This document shows, one piece after another, positions 1-5,881 of a stretch of 11,563 nucleotides of DNA. The stretch is from NCBI GenBank assembly GCA_902362595.1, contig CABIXF010000069.1, forward strand, positions 1,628 to 13,190, written 5' to 3'. The translations under genes were made by a program, and so were the position numbers. The stretch is from Bacteroidaceae bacterium. Its GTDB lineage: Bacteria > Bacteroidota > Bacteroidia > Bacteroidales > Bacteroidaceae. The notes under the pieces are model-generated. The model saw nothing but the letters and a program-made list of their open reading frames with translations. It did no database searches and was not told the origin of the DNA. Position 1 is the first letter of the stretch; every line of letters starts with the position of its first letter.

Positions 1-1
1 A

Positions 2-325
2 ACCGTAACCGGTAACGATGTATGGATGACGGCATGGGAAATCGGAGAACTGTTCAATGTGACAACAACGGCGGTGAATGCGGCTATCCGGGCAATCCTG
101 AAAACGGACGTGCTGAATGACTTTGAGGTGTGCCGGTATGTCCGGCTGGAAAACGGTCTGAATGCCGATGTCTATTCCCTTGAAATCATTATACCGATAG
201 CGTTCCGCCTGAATACCTATTATACCCATGTGTTCCGTTCGTGGCTTTTACGGAAAGCGTACGCCAAAGAGCAGAAGGATACCTATATGCTGTTTGTGCC
301 GATAGCCAAAGGAGGCCATTGCTGA
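2..325 (+). CDS. RhuM-like DNA-binding-type protein, 5' end outside the window
   Basis: The reading frame is open from base 2 and ends at TGA 323-325, giving at least 107 residues. An ATG at 26 lies in frame, but the codons before it read T-V-T-G-N-D-V-W and run straight into W-M-T-A-W-E-I-G-E-L-F. This matches the usual start of the RhuM N-terminal domain (V-W-x-T-x-x-x-I-A-x-L-F), so the true start is probably upstream of the window. That pattern is followed by a helix-turn-helix-like stretch (N-V-T-T-T-A-V-N-A-A-I-R), then Y-S-L-E-I-I-I-P-I-A-F-R-L and F-R-S-W-L-L-R-K, which resemble the family's conserved core. Full RhuM proteins are about 330 residues. This one stops after the N-terminal domain, like short homologues found on Bacteroidales mobile elements. 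Its biological role is unknown. It converges on the gene ending at 395 and shares a hairpin with it. Confidence 0.6.
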   Translation, partial: TVTGNDVWMTAWEIGELFNVTTTAVNAAIRAILKTDVLNDFEVCRYVRLENGLNADVYSLEIIIPIAFRLNTYYTHVFRSWLLRKAYAKEQKDTYMLFVPIAKGGHC

Positions 326-340
326 GAACGGAACAAACGC

Positions 341-383
341 AAGCAAGAACGGACAGCCGTCATTCGGTTGTCCGTTCTTGCTT
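341..383 (+). terminator. Strong intrinsic terminator hairpin between convergent genes
   Basis: Bases 341-355 (AAGCAAGAACGGACA) are perfectly complementary to 369-383. The stem extends inward by four more pairs, one of them G-U, to about 19 bp with a five-base loop at 360-364. TTTT follows at 382-385 on the plus strand. The hairpin starts 15 bases after the RhuM-like stop codon. On the minus strand it begins about 11 bases after the TAG of the gene at 395-697, followed by a weaker T-rich tail, so it probably ends transcription from both sides. Confidence 0.85.
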
Positions 384-394
384 TTGGTCGGAGG

Positions 395-697
395 CTATCT
401 GAAAGGTTTCCGATAGTTCGCTTCCAGTACCTCACGCAGTCCCGATTCGGGATACAGTGCCTTTCCACCTAAAATGATATAAGGCAGCAGCCGCTCGTTA
501 CGGTATTCCTGAAGAGTACGGCGGCTTACCCGTAAAAGATCTGCCACTTCCTTGTCTGTCAGGTACACCTCACCGTCAAGCGGCGGGCGGTAACTCTCCA
601 GAAACCCGCTGAGCCATCTGGAGCTTTTTCTCATTTTCTGCAATATGGAAGCGACCTTTTCGTCTTCCATCGTGATGATTTCATTGTTCTCATTCAT
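395..697 (-). CDS. Small helix-turn-helix DNA-binding protein, excisionase/MerR-like
   Basis: This is a 100-residue protein. An acidic, helical N-terminal part (residues 1-40) precedes a helix-turn-helix at about 44-92: V-Y-L-T-D-K-E-V-A-D-L-L-R-V-S-R-R-T-L-Q-E-Y-R, then a wing-like L-L-P-Y-I-I-L-G-G-K-A-L-Y-P. The layout is that of the excisionase-type HTH_17 domain found in many small Bacteroidales mobile-element proteins, including the Xis2c/Xis2d class of CTnDOT. It most likely binds DNA to control excision or transcription of the element; no target can be read from the sequence. It lies 30 bp downstream of the related gene at 728-1021 on the same strand and is probably cotranscribed with it. 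A second in-frame ATG ten codons in is an alternative start. The gene ends at TAG 395-397, just before the shared hairpin. Confidence 0.8.
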   Translation of the reverse strand: MNENNEIITMEDEKVASILQKMRKSSRWLSGFLESYRPPLDGEVYLTDKEVADLLRVSRRTLQEYRNERLLPYIILGGKALYPESGLREVLEANYRKPFR

Positions 698-727
698 GTT
701 ACTTCGGATTTAGTGGTGAATATTCGG

Positions 728-1021
728 TTATTTGCCGCTGGGGTGGATTATGCCTACAAGCGGAATCAGCCGCTTGACCTCTTCTGGCTTGTAGAAAAAC
801 TTGTGCCCGATCTGTGAATAGCCGATGAATCCCTTGTCACGCAGTTTCTGCAAGGTGCGCTGGCTTATCCGTAACCGGTTACACACTTCGTCGCCCGTGA
901 GCCAACGGGCAAGGCGTTTCCCGTCCCCCTTGCGCTGCAAGGCGGTCACTTTTTCCACAAAGGCGTCCCACTGCACCATCAGTTCCTCGAAGGTCTTTTT
1001 CTCAATAGATACCGTTTCCAT
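728..1021 (-). CDS. Small helix-turn-helix DNA-binding protein, excisionase/MerR-like
   Basis: This is a 97-residue protein with a predicted helical N-terminus (residues 1-33) rich in charged residues. A helix-turn-helix at about 39-88 reads W-L-T-G-D-E-V-C-N-R-L-R-I-S-Q-R-T-L-Q-K-L-R, followed by a wing ending in I-G-H-K-F-F-Y-K-P-E-E-V. The R-I-S-Q-R-T-L-Q core is shared with the three neighbouring small proteins. It is the first gene of a minus-strand pair and is divergent from the pair starting at 1228. A TACCTTTG box 24 bases upstream of the ATG (1045-1052) is a likely -7 promoter element. The expected job is DNA binding in regulation or excision of a mobile element, by family resemblance only. 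Confidence 0.8.
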   Translation of the reverse strand: METVSIEKKTFEELMVQWDAFVEKVTALQRKGDGKRLARWLTGDEVCNRLRISQRTLQKLRDKGFIGYSQIGHKFFYKPEEVKRLIPLVGIIHPSGK

Positions 1022-1044
1022 AAGAATTTGATTTTAGTTCCGTG

Positions 1045-1052
1045 CAAAGGTA
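1045..1052 (-). promoter_or_regulatory. Candidate Bacteroidales -7 promoter element
   Basis: Read on the minus strand, these bases are TACCTTTG, an exact match to the primary sigma-factor -7 consensus TAnnTTTG of Bacteroidales. Its upstream edge lies 31 bases before the ATG of the gene at 728-1021, which suggests a short leader. No convincing TTTG -33 box is seen at the expected 19-21 bp spacing, only a T-rich stretch that lies too close (1066-1070). Confidence 0.45.
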
Positions 1053-1142
1053 ATGACGCAGGCAGAAAAAGATTCCATATTCTGCTAACTGGCAACTTGT
1101 TGCGCCGTTTGTCCGGGTAACGGAGCCATTTCTCAAAAAAAT

Positions 1143-1164
1143 CTCACGTGAACCACGTAGTGAG
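1143..1164. promoter_or_regulatory. Candidate operator: nested inverted repeats in a divergent intergenic region
   Basis: In the 206-bp gap between the two divergent helix-turn-helix gene pairs, CTCAC (1143-1147) is mirrored by GTGAG (1160-1164). Inside it, ACGTG (1146-1150) is mirrored by CACGT (1154-1158) around a three-base centre. The nested symmetry sits 64 bp upstream of the ATG at 1228, where a repressor or activator could control that pair. The rest of the gap (1022-1142 and 1165-1227) shows only the -7 box at 1045-1052 and AT-rich sequence. No binding protein is known. Confidence 0.3.
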
Positions 1165-1227
1165 TTGTTAAAGCCCCTTTTGTTTATTGCTGAACTTTGC
1201 CGCAGGAACAAGAAAAAAAGACAGAAC

Positions 1228-1590
1228 ATGAAAGTGATAACGATGGAAAGTTCCGCATACAAGGCAATGATGGAACAGATAGCAGAAGTGGCCGGCTATG
1301 TCCGTGAAATCAGGGAGGCGATGAAACGTGAAAATACGGACAGGCTTCTCGACACGAATGAAGCCGCCAGAGAACTGGGCGTAAGCAAGCGGACCTTGCA
1401 GCGCATGAGGGATGATCACCGTATCAGATACGTGGTCCTGCGGCGCAAATGCCAGTACAGGCTCTCGGAAATCCGGAGGATACTTGACTCCCATACCATC
1501 CGGGAGGACGGCAGGACACTCGATGAACTGCACCATAACAGCAGACTGCCCACCGGAAACGGCAGGCAGCCGAAAGGAAGGAGGACATGA
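1228..1590 (+). CDS. Helix-turn-helix DNA-binding protein, excisionase-like, first of an overlapping pair
   Basis: This is a 120-residue protein. I chose the ATG at 1228 over one at 1165. The upstream 21 codons lack the family pattern, whereas M-K-V-I-T-M-E-S follows a purine-rich stretch and resembles the starts of relatives. Residues 8-36 look helical and probably coiled. A helix-turn-helix at 40-88 reads L-L-D-T-N-E-A-A-R-E-L-G-V-S-K-R-T-L-Q-R-M-R, then a wing with R-R-K-C-Q-Y-R. The last 30 residues are basic and polar. The stop overlaps the next start as ATGA (1587-1590), which suggests translational coupling. The order and overlap recall the xis2c-xis2d pair of CTnDOT-type elements, but identity is too uncertain for a symbol. 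The expected role is DNA binding during excision or element regulation. Confidence 0.8.
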   Translation: MKVITMESSAYKAMMEQIAEVAGYVREIREAMKRENTDRLLDTNEAARELGVSKRTLQRMRDDHRIRYVVLRRKCQYRLSEIRRILDSHTIREDGRTLDELHHNSRLPTGNGRQPKGRRT

Positions 1591-1994
1591 ACATGGAACT
1601 GCTGACAAAGAAACTGTTCGAGCAGTGGATGGAAACCATCCTTGAAAGGCTTGAACGTCAGGACGAGATGCTGCTTGCCCTGAAAGCACCGGAAAAACGG
1701 GAACACACGCCGGACAGGATACGGCTCTTTGACAATCAGGACCTGTGCCTGCTGCTCCAGATAAGCAAACGGTCACTGCAACGCTACCGCAGCACGGGAG
1801 CCTTGCCCTACAAGATACTGGGCAAGAAGACCTATTACAGCGAAGATGACGTGCTGAAATTCCTGTCGGAACATGTAAAGGACTTCCAAAAGGACGATGT
1901 CGAGTTCTATGCCTGTCAAAACCGGGGTTTTACGAACTTATCATCAGGAGATGTAAACGACAGCCCCGGAACCGAACGACGTATGTCTTTATAA
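1587..1994 (+). CDS. Helix-turn-helix DNA-binding protein with an apparently foreign C-terminus
   Basis: This is a 135-residue protein. It starts at ATG 1587 within the stop codon of the gene before it, behind an AAGGAAGGAGG ribosome-binding stretch. Residues 4-33 are helical (W-M-E-T-I-L-E-R-L-E-R-Q). A helix-turn-helix at 46-95 reads L-F-D-N-Q-D-L-C-L-L-L-Q-I-S-K-R-S-L-Q-R-Y-R, then a wing K-I-L-G-K-K-T-Y-Y-S-E-D-D-V. The family fold should finish near residue 100-108 (E-H-V-K-D-F-Q-K-D-D-V-E). The remaining residues, about 110-135, are encoded antisense to the end of the DUF4857 gene and look like read-through rather than native protein. This points to a recombination junction near 1915. 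Function is inferred as DNA binding for a mobile element, the partner of the preceding gene. Confidence 0.75.
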   Translation: MNMELLTKKLFEQWMETILERLERQDEMLLALKAPEKREHTPDRIRLFDNQDLCLLLQISKRSLQRYRSTGALPYKILGKKTYYSEDDVLKFLSEHVKDFQKDDVEFYACQNRGFTNLSSGDVNDSPGTERRMSL

Positions 1995-2944
1995 GCATAT
2001 TCTTTTATCAGCGAATAGTCGGTGGCATCTAAGGCATAGTAGTAATCATCTTTGTCTGTCGAACGTTTCACAGTCCAATCAAACATGTTTCCGAAAATGG
2101 TCAATTCATCTTTTGTGGGGTCAAAAGCAGGAATGGCAGATTTGATGACACTCCCGTCGCTCTGAATCACATAGAAATGATGTCGGCTGTCTACCATGTA
2201 TCCTAACGTCTGACGGCTGCGGAATTCGGTGATGAAGACGTATTCCGGACGCACATTGTCGGGCAGCCGAATGGCTTTTACATACGGACAGCCTTTCGTA
2301 CATTTCAAGTGAAACAGTTGGTGGTTAGCGTCCAGCACCAAGTATCCTTCGTCGTAATCTTTACGGGTGGTAGGATTGCCCGAAGCATAGCTGGCGGGAA
2401 AAACAAAACCTTTTTGGAGCAACATGTCGGTAAACAGCTTGCTTTTCGGTTCGTCTATCCGGTTTGTCTCCATGCAGATAAACTCAATGCCTTTACCGGT
2501 AAAACGGAAAGCGTCATCGGGCATCTTCAGCTCCACCCGCTTGGACATCGATTCCATCAGGAAATAAATTCCCGTTTGGGGAGCGTTGATTGCCGAAGGC
2601 ACACTTTTAAAGGTAAAGTTTGTCATTTGAATGTCTTTCGGGCTGACTGCTTTGCCGCAAATGGTATCGGGAAAACGCTCGTCTGCCGTAAGCTGACGCA
2701 CATAAAACGAAGGAAGCAGGCTGTCTACCTGTTGCTGCGTATAGGTGTTTCCCTTTGTATCGCTGCGTCGGATTTGCTTGTTCGCGTCCGTCTGAATGAA
2801 TATGAAGTCGCCCAAAACCGAGCTGTACATCGTAAACGGGGTTTTCACCGGTTTGGCTGTAAAGAATGCGTAACACCACGGCAACTGCCATACCAGCAGA
2901 ACCGCCACGGTGAGATAAAGAAATATTTTACTGAATCGAATCAT
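1916..2944 (-). CDS. Membrane-anchored DUF4857-family protein
   Basis: This is a 342-residue protein, last of the eight-gene minus-strand locus, starting 25 bp after the permease stop. One hydrophobic segment (about residues 7-27) probably anchors it in the inner membrane, with the rest in the periplasm. The C-terminal half contains strand-rich repeats, such as Y-L-V-L-D-A-N-H-Q-L-F-H-L at 201-213, H-H-F-Y-V-I-Q-S-D-G-S-V at 255-266 and Y-Y-Y-A-L-D at 301-306. These suggest a partial propeller-like fold. A C-x-x-x-C pair (C215, C219) is a possible metal or disulfide site. I recognise it as the DUF4857 family of Bacteroidetes, whose function is not known to me. Its fixed position behind an ABC ATPase and ABC-2 permease suggests that it is the periplasmic partner of that transporter. 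Its stop overlaps the converging gene at 1587-1994, and no terminator is visible after it. Confidence 0.72.
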   Translation of the reverse strand: MIRFSKIFLYLTVAVLLVWQLPWCYAFFTAKPVKTPFTMYSSVLGDFIFIQTDANKQIRRSDTKGNTYTQQQVDSLLPSFYVRQLTADERFPDTICGKAVSPKDIQMTNFTFKSVPSAINAPQTGIYFLMESMSKRVELKMPDDAFRFTGKGIEFICMETNRIDEPKSKLFTDMLLQKGFVFPASYASGNPTTRKDYDEGYLVLDANHQLFHLKCTKGCPYVKAIRLPDNVRPEYVFITEFRSRQTLGYMVDSRHHFYVIQSDGSVIKSAIPAFDPTKDELTIFGNMFDWTVKRSTDKDDYYYALDATDYSLIKEYAYKDIRRSVPGLSFTSPDDKFVKPRF

Positions 2945-2969
2945 CTTTGTTTCATTTTTTAATCATTAA

Positions 2970-3641
2970 TCAGTCTTGTTTACCGGCTTTAAACCGCACC
3001 ACGGAAATCCATGAAAGCGAAGCGATGAGCAGCGTGTACAGGGTCAGCACGGGCAGGAAGCTGTTATAGGCCTCGGGTGCCGGAGCCAAGAAGTAGATGC
3101 GGCAAATCAATGCGGCAATAATCAGATTCAGCACCCGGCGTTTCCATGTGGGTTCCAGACAAATCCACGCCACGAACAAATAGCCTGCACCACCTGCCAG
3201 AAACCACGGAACTGCCGACAGCAGAATATGCCGAACCAACTCGCCCGTAAAGTGCTGGGGCAGGTAAATGCCCATGATGATGAAACTCGTGGCGAAACAT
3301 GCAGCCAGCGCAAGCAGCCCGAAAGCCAGAATAGCCAGAATCATCTTCTTCTGCGAGTAAGGCAGATGCAAAGTCAGCTTCAAGCACTTGCGTTGCATTT
3401 CGGGAAAAAACTGTACGGCTGCCAGCAGGATACCGGTAAGCAGCGGAACATATTGCAACAAATCTACAAATATGGCATCTTTCTGAACCATAACCACCCA
3501 CAGATGGTCGATTCCCTGCATGGCTATCACGCGACTGACGCGAAGCATGGAGTATCCCGTGATTCCTATCATGAACAGGGTGGCCAACAGCAAATACCAG
3601 CGTGTTTTTATCCACTCTTTATAAAATATGGCTTGTATCAT
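2970..3641 (-). CDS. ABC-2 type transporter permease
   Basis: This is a 223-residue inner-membrane protein with about six hydrophobic segments, near residues 14-31, 58-80, 98-126, 137-161, 168-186 and 193-213. The cytoplasmic start (I-F-Y-K-E-W-I-K-T-R-W) and the loop E-M-Q-R-K-C-L-K-L-T-L-H-L-P after the second segment are typical of ABC-2 permeases, where this loop contacts the ATPase. The gene follows the ATPase gene by 24 bp and precedes the DUF4857 gene by 25 bp, so the three probably form one complex. ABC-2 systems usually export substrates or do mechanical work in the membrane. That is unexpected next to an outer-membrane receptor and could mean export, periplasmic maturation or signalling. 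The substrate is unknown. Confidence 0.82.
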   Translation of the reverse strand: MIQAIFYKEWIKTRWYLLLATLFMIGITGYSMLRVSRVIAMQGIDHLWVVMVQKDAIFVDLLQYVPLLTGILLAAVQFFPEMQRKCLKLTLHLPYSQKKMILAILAFGLLALAACFATSFIIMGIYLPQHFTGELVRHILLSAVPWFLAGGAGYLFVAWICLEPTWKRRVLNLIIAALICRIYFLAPAPEAYNSFLPVLTLYTLLIASLSWISVVRFKAGKQD

Positions 3642-3665
3642 ACGTTTCTCTTTTTCTGTTTAATG

Positions 3666-4553
3666 TTAATACTTTCCGGTAAGCCCGATGAAGGCGTCCT
3701 CCAGACTTACGTGTTCGTACCGCAAATCGGTATAGGGGACTTGCGACTGTTTCAAAAGTCCCTCCATTTCGGCAGGCGGAAGGAAAGAATGGGTTTCCAG
3801 TGTCTGCCGAATCACCGCCGGATGATAACAGCTCTCCGGCAAGTGAGGCTGATAGCCTTCGGGTACGGTACAAGTATATCGTCGGAGGTTCTTCATCAAT
3901 GTTTCAACAGGCTGCTGGATAAGAATAGAACCGTAGTCCATAATGATACAGTCATCAATCAGCCGCTCCATATCCTGAATAATATGAGAAGTCAGGAAAA
4001 CGGTTTTATTTTCAGAGCGGGCATAATCGCGCAGATAGTCGACAAAAAGCCGACGATAGCCGGGGTCAAGCCCTAAAGAGAAATCGTCTAAAATCAAAAG
4101 TTCGGGGTCTTGGGCAAGAATCAGCCCCAACGCCACTTGCGAACGCTGCCCGTTCGACATGCGCGAGATGCGCTGCCCCGGAGCCACTTTCAGCTTATTC
4201 ATCAAGTCGTAATATGCCTCCTTTTTCCATTGCCCCGGATAGAAAGAAGCATAAAACTTCTCTATCTGTGTAATGTTCATAAACTGATACTGAACATGCC
4301 CTTCCAGCAGCAAGCCGATGTTCCGGCGCAGGGCGGGATTCATGGTTTGAATATTCTCTCCGAATATGCGGCACACCCCTGAACGCGGTTGAAGATAACC
4401 GCTCAAAATATTGATAGTTGTTGTTTTCCCTGTGCCATTCTTACCCAGCAGTCCTAAAATACGTCCCTGAGGTACATCGAAGCTCAGGTTCTCATAAATT
4501 TTACGTTTGCCGTAATAATGAGTCAGGTTTTTACATTCTATTATTGCACTCAT
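3666..4553 (-). CDS. ABC transporter ATP-binding protein
   Basis: This is a 295-residue cytoplasmic ATPase. Walker A is G-K-N-G-T-G-K-T-T at 37-45. The signature motif is a variant, M-S-N-G-Q-R-S-Q at 132-139, in place of L-S-G-G-Q. Walker B is L-L-I-L-D-D at 152-157, the D-loop is G-L-D-P at 161-164, and the switch histidine is H190 (L-T-S-H). The catalytic glutamate expected after the Walker B aspartate is an aspartate here (D157), which may slow hydrolysis or be a subfamily trait. Residues 225-295 form a C-terminal extension typical of ATPases paired with ABC-2 permeases. It is the first gene after the 166-bp gap with 22-bp repeats, so it may have its own promoter or be separately regulated. 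It should energise the permease encoded at 2970-3641. Confidence 0.92.
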   Translation of the reverse strand: MSAIIECKNLTHYYGKRKIYENLSFDVPQGRILGLLGKNGTGKTTTINILSGYLQPRSGVCRIFGENIQTMNPALRRNIGLLLEGHVQYQFMNITQIEKFYASFYPGQWKKEAYYDLMNKLKVAPGQRISRMSNGQRSQVALGLILAQDPELLILDDFSLGLDPGYRRLFVDYLRDYARSENKTVFLTSHIIQDMERLIDDCIIMDYGSILIQQPVETLMKNLRRYTCTVPEGYQPHLPESCYHPAVIRQTLETHSFLPPAEMEGLLKQSQVPYTDLRYEHVSLEDAFIGLTGKY

Positions 4554-4556
4554 TCT

Positions 4557-4601
4557 TTATATCTTTTTCCGTTTTTTGATACCTTGAAAAATTCTACCCA
4601 T
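4557..4601 (-). other. Possible short upstream reading frame before the ABC ATPase gene
   Basis: An ATG inside the repeat copy nearest the ABC gene opens a 14-codon frame, MGRIFQGIKKRKKI, that ends at TAA three bases before the ATG at 4553. The product would be strongly basic. No ribosome-binding sequence is obvious. The next two copies also carry an ATG, each opening a nine-codon frame. This could be chance, or a leader peptide that tunes translation of the ATPase gene. Confidence 0.2.
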
Positions 4602-4680
4602 AGGACGAACCAACTCTACCCATAGGACTGATGAATTCTACCCATAGAACCGACCAATTCTACCGCATGAATTTTACAGG
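4593..4680. repeat. Tandem direct repeat with exact 22-bp period, three full copies and one degenerate
   Basis: The core TCTACCCATAGGAC starts at 4593 and 4615. A one-base variant (TCTACCCATAGAAC) starts at 4637 and a degenerate copy (TCTACCGCATGAAT) at 4659, each exactly 22 bp apart. The eight bases between cores vary but tend to end in AAT or AAC. On the minus strand each full unit reads CTATGGGTAGA, and the junctions to the neighbouring unit give TAGA(A/G)TTG, one mismatch from the -7 consensus TAnnTTTG. The array fills over half of the 166-bp gap between the PepSY gene and the ABC ATPase gene, 40 bp before the ATPase start. Two helical turns per unit would place all copies on one face of the DNA, as with stacked regulator sites. 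No other copy was noticed in the window. Confidence 0.85.
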
Positions 4681-4719
4681 ACTAACCGTCACTGATTCCT
4701 CCCTGATTATCAACAAGTT

Positions 4720-5295
4720 TTAAAAACACGCAAGGAAGATGACCGGTATTAGAATACCGATGACCAGTTCTATACCTCCCCTGCCCCATAATCCCTTCGG
4801 CCCTTTAATCATCACAATGCCGCTGAGGGTGATTAAAATCAGGCAGACAGCAAAAGCATCGGCAAACCAAGTCCACCATTTGCCGGGATTAAAATGAAGC
4901 TGCACCATCGGGGAGATGAGCGGACGGCGCTTCAATCCTTCATACACCGCATCGTTCGTCCGGGTGTCAATCACCAAGCTGGAGCCTCCTTTCAGGAAAA
5001 CTTTTATCCTATCCGGTTTCGGGTAATAATATTTGGTGAAATTCTCCGCTTCGTCCAACGGTTCCAGCAATGCCAGAATCACCTTGTCATTCACCTTGTT
5101 TTTGTCAGACAAGTCCGCTGTTACCTTATACTCTTTCCGCGTAACCGTATAATGAGGATTTATGCTATCCCGATGGTTCATTACGAGACCTGAGACAGCA
5201 TAAATCAGAATCATTCCGGCAAAGAAGAATGAGAGTTCGCGATGAACCGTCCTACTCCATTTGCGAAACGCCGCTCCTTTACTCTTGAATTTCAT
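4720..5295 (-). CDS. PepSY-type inner-membrane protein
   Basis: This is a 191-residue protein with the layout of small PepSY-associated membrane proteins. A basic start with R-K-W-S-R-T-V-H-R-E leads into a first membrane segment (about 20-38). A periplasmic domain follows (about 39-135), with a PepSY-like stretch K-V-I-L-A-L-L-E-P-L ... R-I-K-V-F-L ... L-V-I-D-T-R-T. The protein ends with two more membrane segments (about 143-163 and 174-191). H18, H41, H48 and H134 lie at or near the membrane borders and could bind haem or metal, as is proposed for PepSY membrane proteins in iron-uptake loci. It overlaps the lipoprotein gene by 17 bp, so the two are translationally coupled. A role in reducing or releasing a metal or siderophore ligand in the periplasm is inference. 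Confidence 0.8.
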   Translation of the reverse strand: MKFKSKGAAFRKWSRTVHRELSFFFAGMILIYAVSGLVMNHRDSINPHYTVTRKEYKVTADLSDKNKVNDKVILALLEPLDEAENFTKYYYPKPDRIKVFLKGGSSLVIDTRTNDAVYEGLKRRPLISPMVQLHFNPGKWWTWFADAFAVCLILITLSGIVMIKGPKGLWGRGGIELVIGILIPVIFLACF

Positions 5296-5863
5296 AAGAA
5301 CTTGCTTCCAAGTAATAGAACGACAGGTAATCTTTTCCGGTAGCTGTTTTTCTTTCAGCTATCTTCGCACGGAAATCGGCAATGCGTGCTTCGGGAGTAT
5401 TCGCTGTTTCGCCGCGTGCTTTCTTCTCCGAATCACATCCGGCAGCCGTTTCGCCATGAGATTTTTCGGTCTGCGCTTTCAGCCGGCTTTCCCAGTTTTG
5501 CAGATAAGCCTCATCAACGCGCTGCTCTTTCAATGTTCCGGCAACCGTGACAATGGCATTGACGCAACGGGTATCAAACGAGCCTAACGGACCGGCTTCT
5601 ACCCGGATCGTCTTAGTATCGTCGCTGCCCATCAAAAACATTTTCGTAGCGCCATGCTTGCAGGTGTGTGTACAAATCCCCTCAATCGTTACCTCCTTGT
5701 TTACCAGCGAGTCGGCATCCGAGAGCAAATCATCAATGCTTAACGCCGACGGAGCAGCCTGTTCCGTTTGTTCAGACTGACTTTGCTTATTACTGTTTCC
5801 ACAAGAAGTAATCATTACCATAGCTGCCATAAAAGCGGCAGCAACCATCAATTTAGTTTTCAT
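5279..5863 (-). CDS. Lipoprotein with OB-like domain and Cys/His-rich motif
   Basis: This is a 194-residue protein. A signal peptide ends in a lipobox (I-T-S-C, lipid on C21). The following G-N-S-N-K lacks the acidic surface-export signal, so it probably stays on the periplasmic side. A polar linker (22-40) is followed by an OB-like beta domain (about 52-120: V-N-K-E-V-T-I-E-G-I-C ... K-T-I-R-V-E-A ... A-I-V-T-V-A-G-T-L-K). Within it C64-T-H66-T-C68-K-H70 forms a tight Cys/His cluster, with C100 a possible partner. This could bind a metal or haem or be redox-active. The C-terminal third (121-176) is charged and probably helical. The gene is 18 bp after the barrel gene and overlaps the PepSY gene by 17 bp, which implies a shared pathway. 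I do not recognise a named family. Confidence 0.75.
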   Translation of the reverse strand: MKTKLMVAAAFMAAMVMITSCGNSNKQSQSEQTEQAAPSALSIDDLLSDADSLVNKEVTIEGICTHTCKHGATKMFLMGSDDTKTIRVEAGPLGSFDTRCVNAIVTVAGTLKEQRVDEAYLQNWESRLKAQTEKSHGETAAGCDSEKKARGETANTPEARIADFRAKIAERKTATGKDYLSFYYLEASSYEIQE

Positions 5864-5881
5864 ACATTATCATTTTTAGTT

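Noticed and set aside
1043..1053. Possible CTnDOT-type attachment core (TTACCTTTGC on the minus strand resembles GTAnnTTTGC)
   Set aside because: The same bases are better explained as a -7 promoter element at the right distance from the gene at 728-1021, and no integrase or matching second end is visible.
1168..1776. Minus-strand open frame of 202 codons
   Set aside because: It is antisense to the two helix-turn-helix genes, which have a coupled ATGA start/stop and conserved domains. Its product is Cys/Pro-rich with no domain.
2309..2962. Plus-strand open frame of 217 codons
   Set aside because: It is antisense to the DUF4857 gene, with no recognisable features.
3228..4076. Plus-strand open frame of 282 codons
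   Set aside because: It lies fully antisense to the ABC permease and ATPase genes, which have clear family motifs. Its product has no recognisable domain and is rich in Gln and His, as expected of a shadow frame.
4593..4680. Possible CRISPR array
   Set aside because: The core is only 14 bp with 8-bp linkers and four copies, far below CRISPR repeat and spacer lengths, and no cas genes are present.
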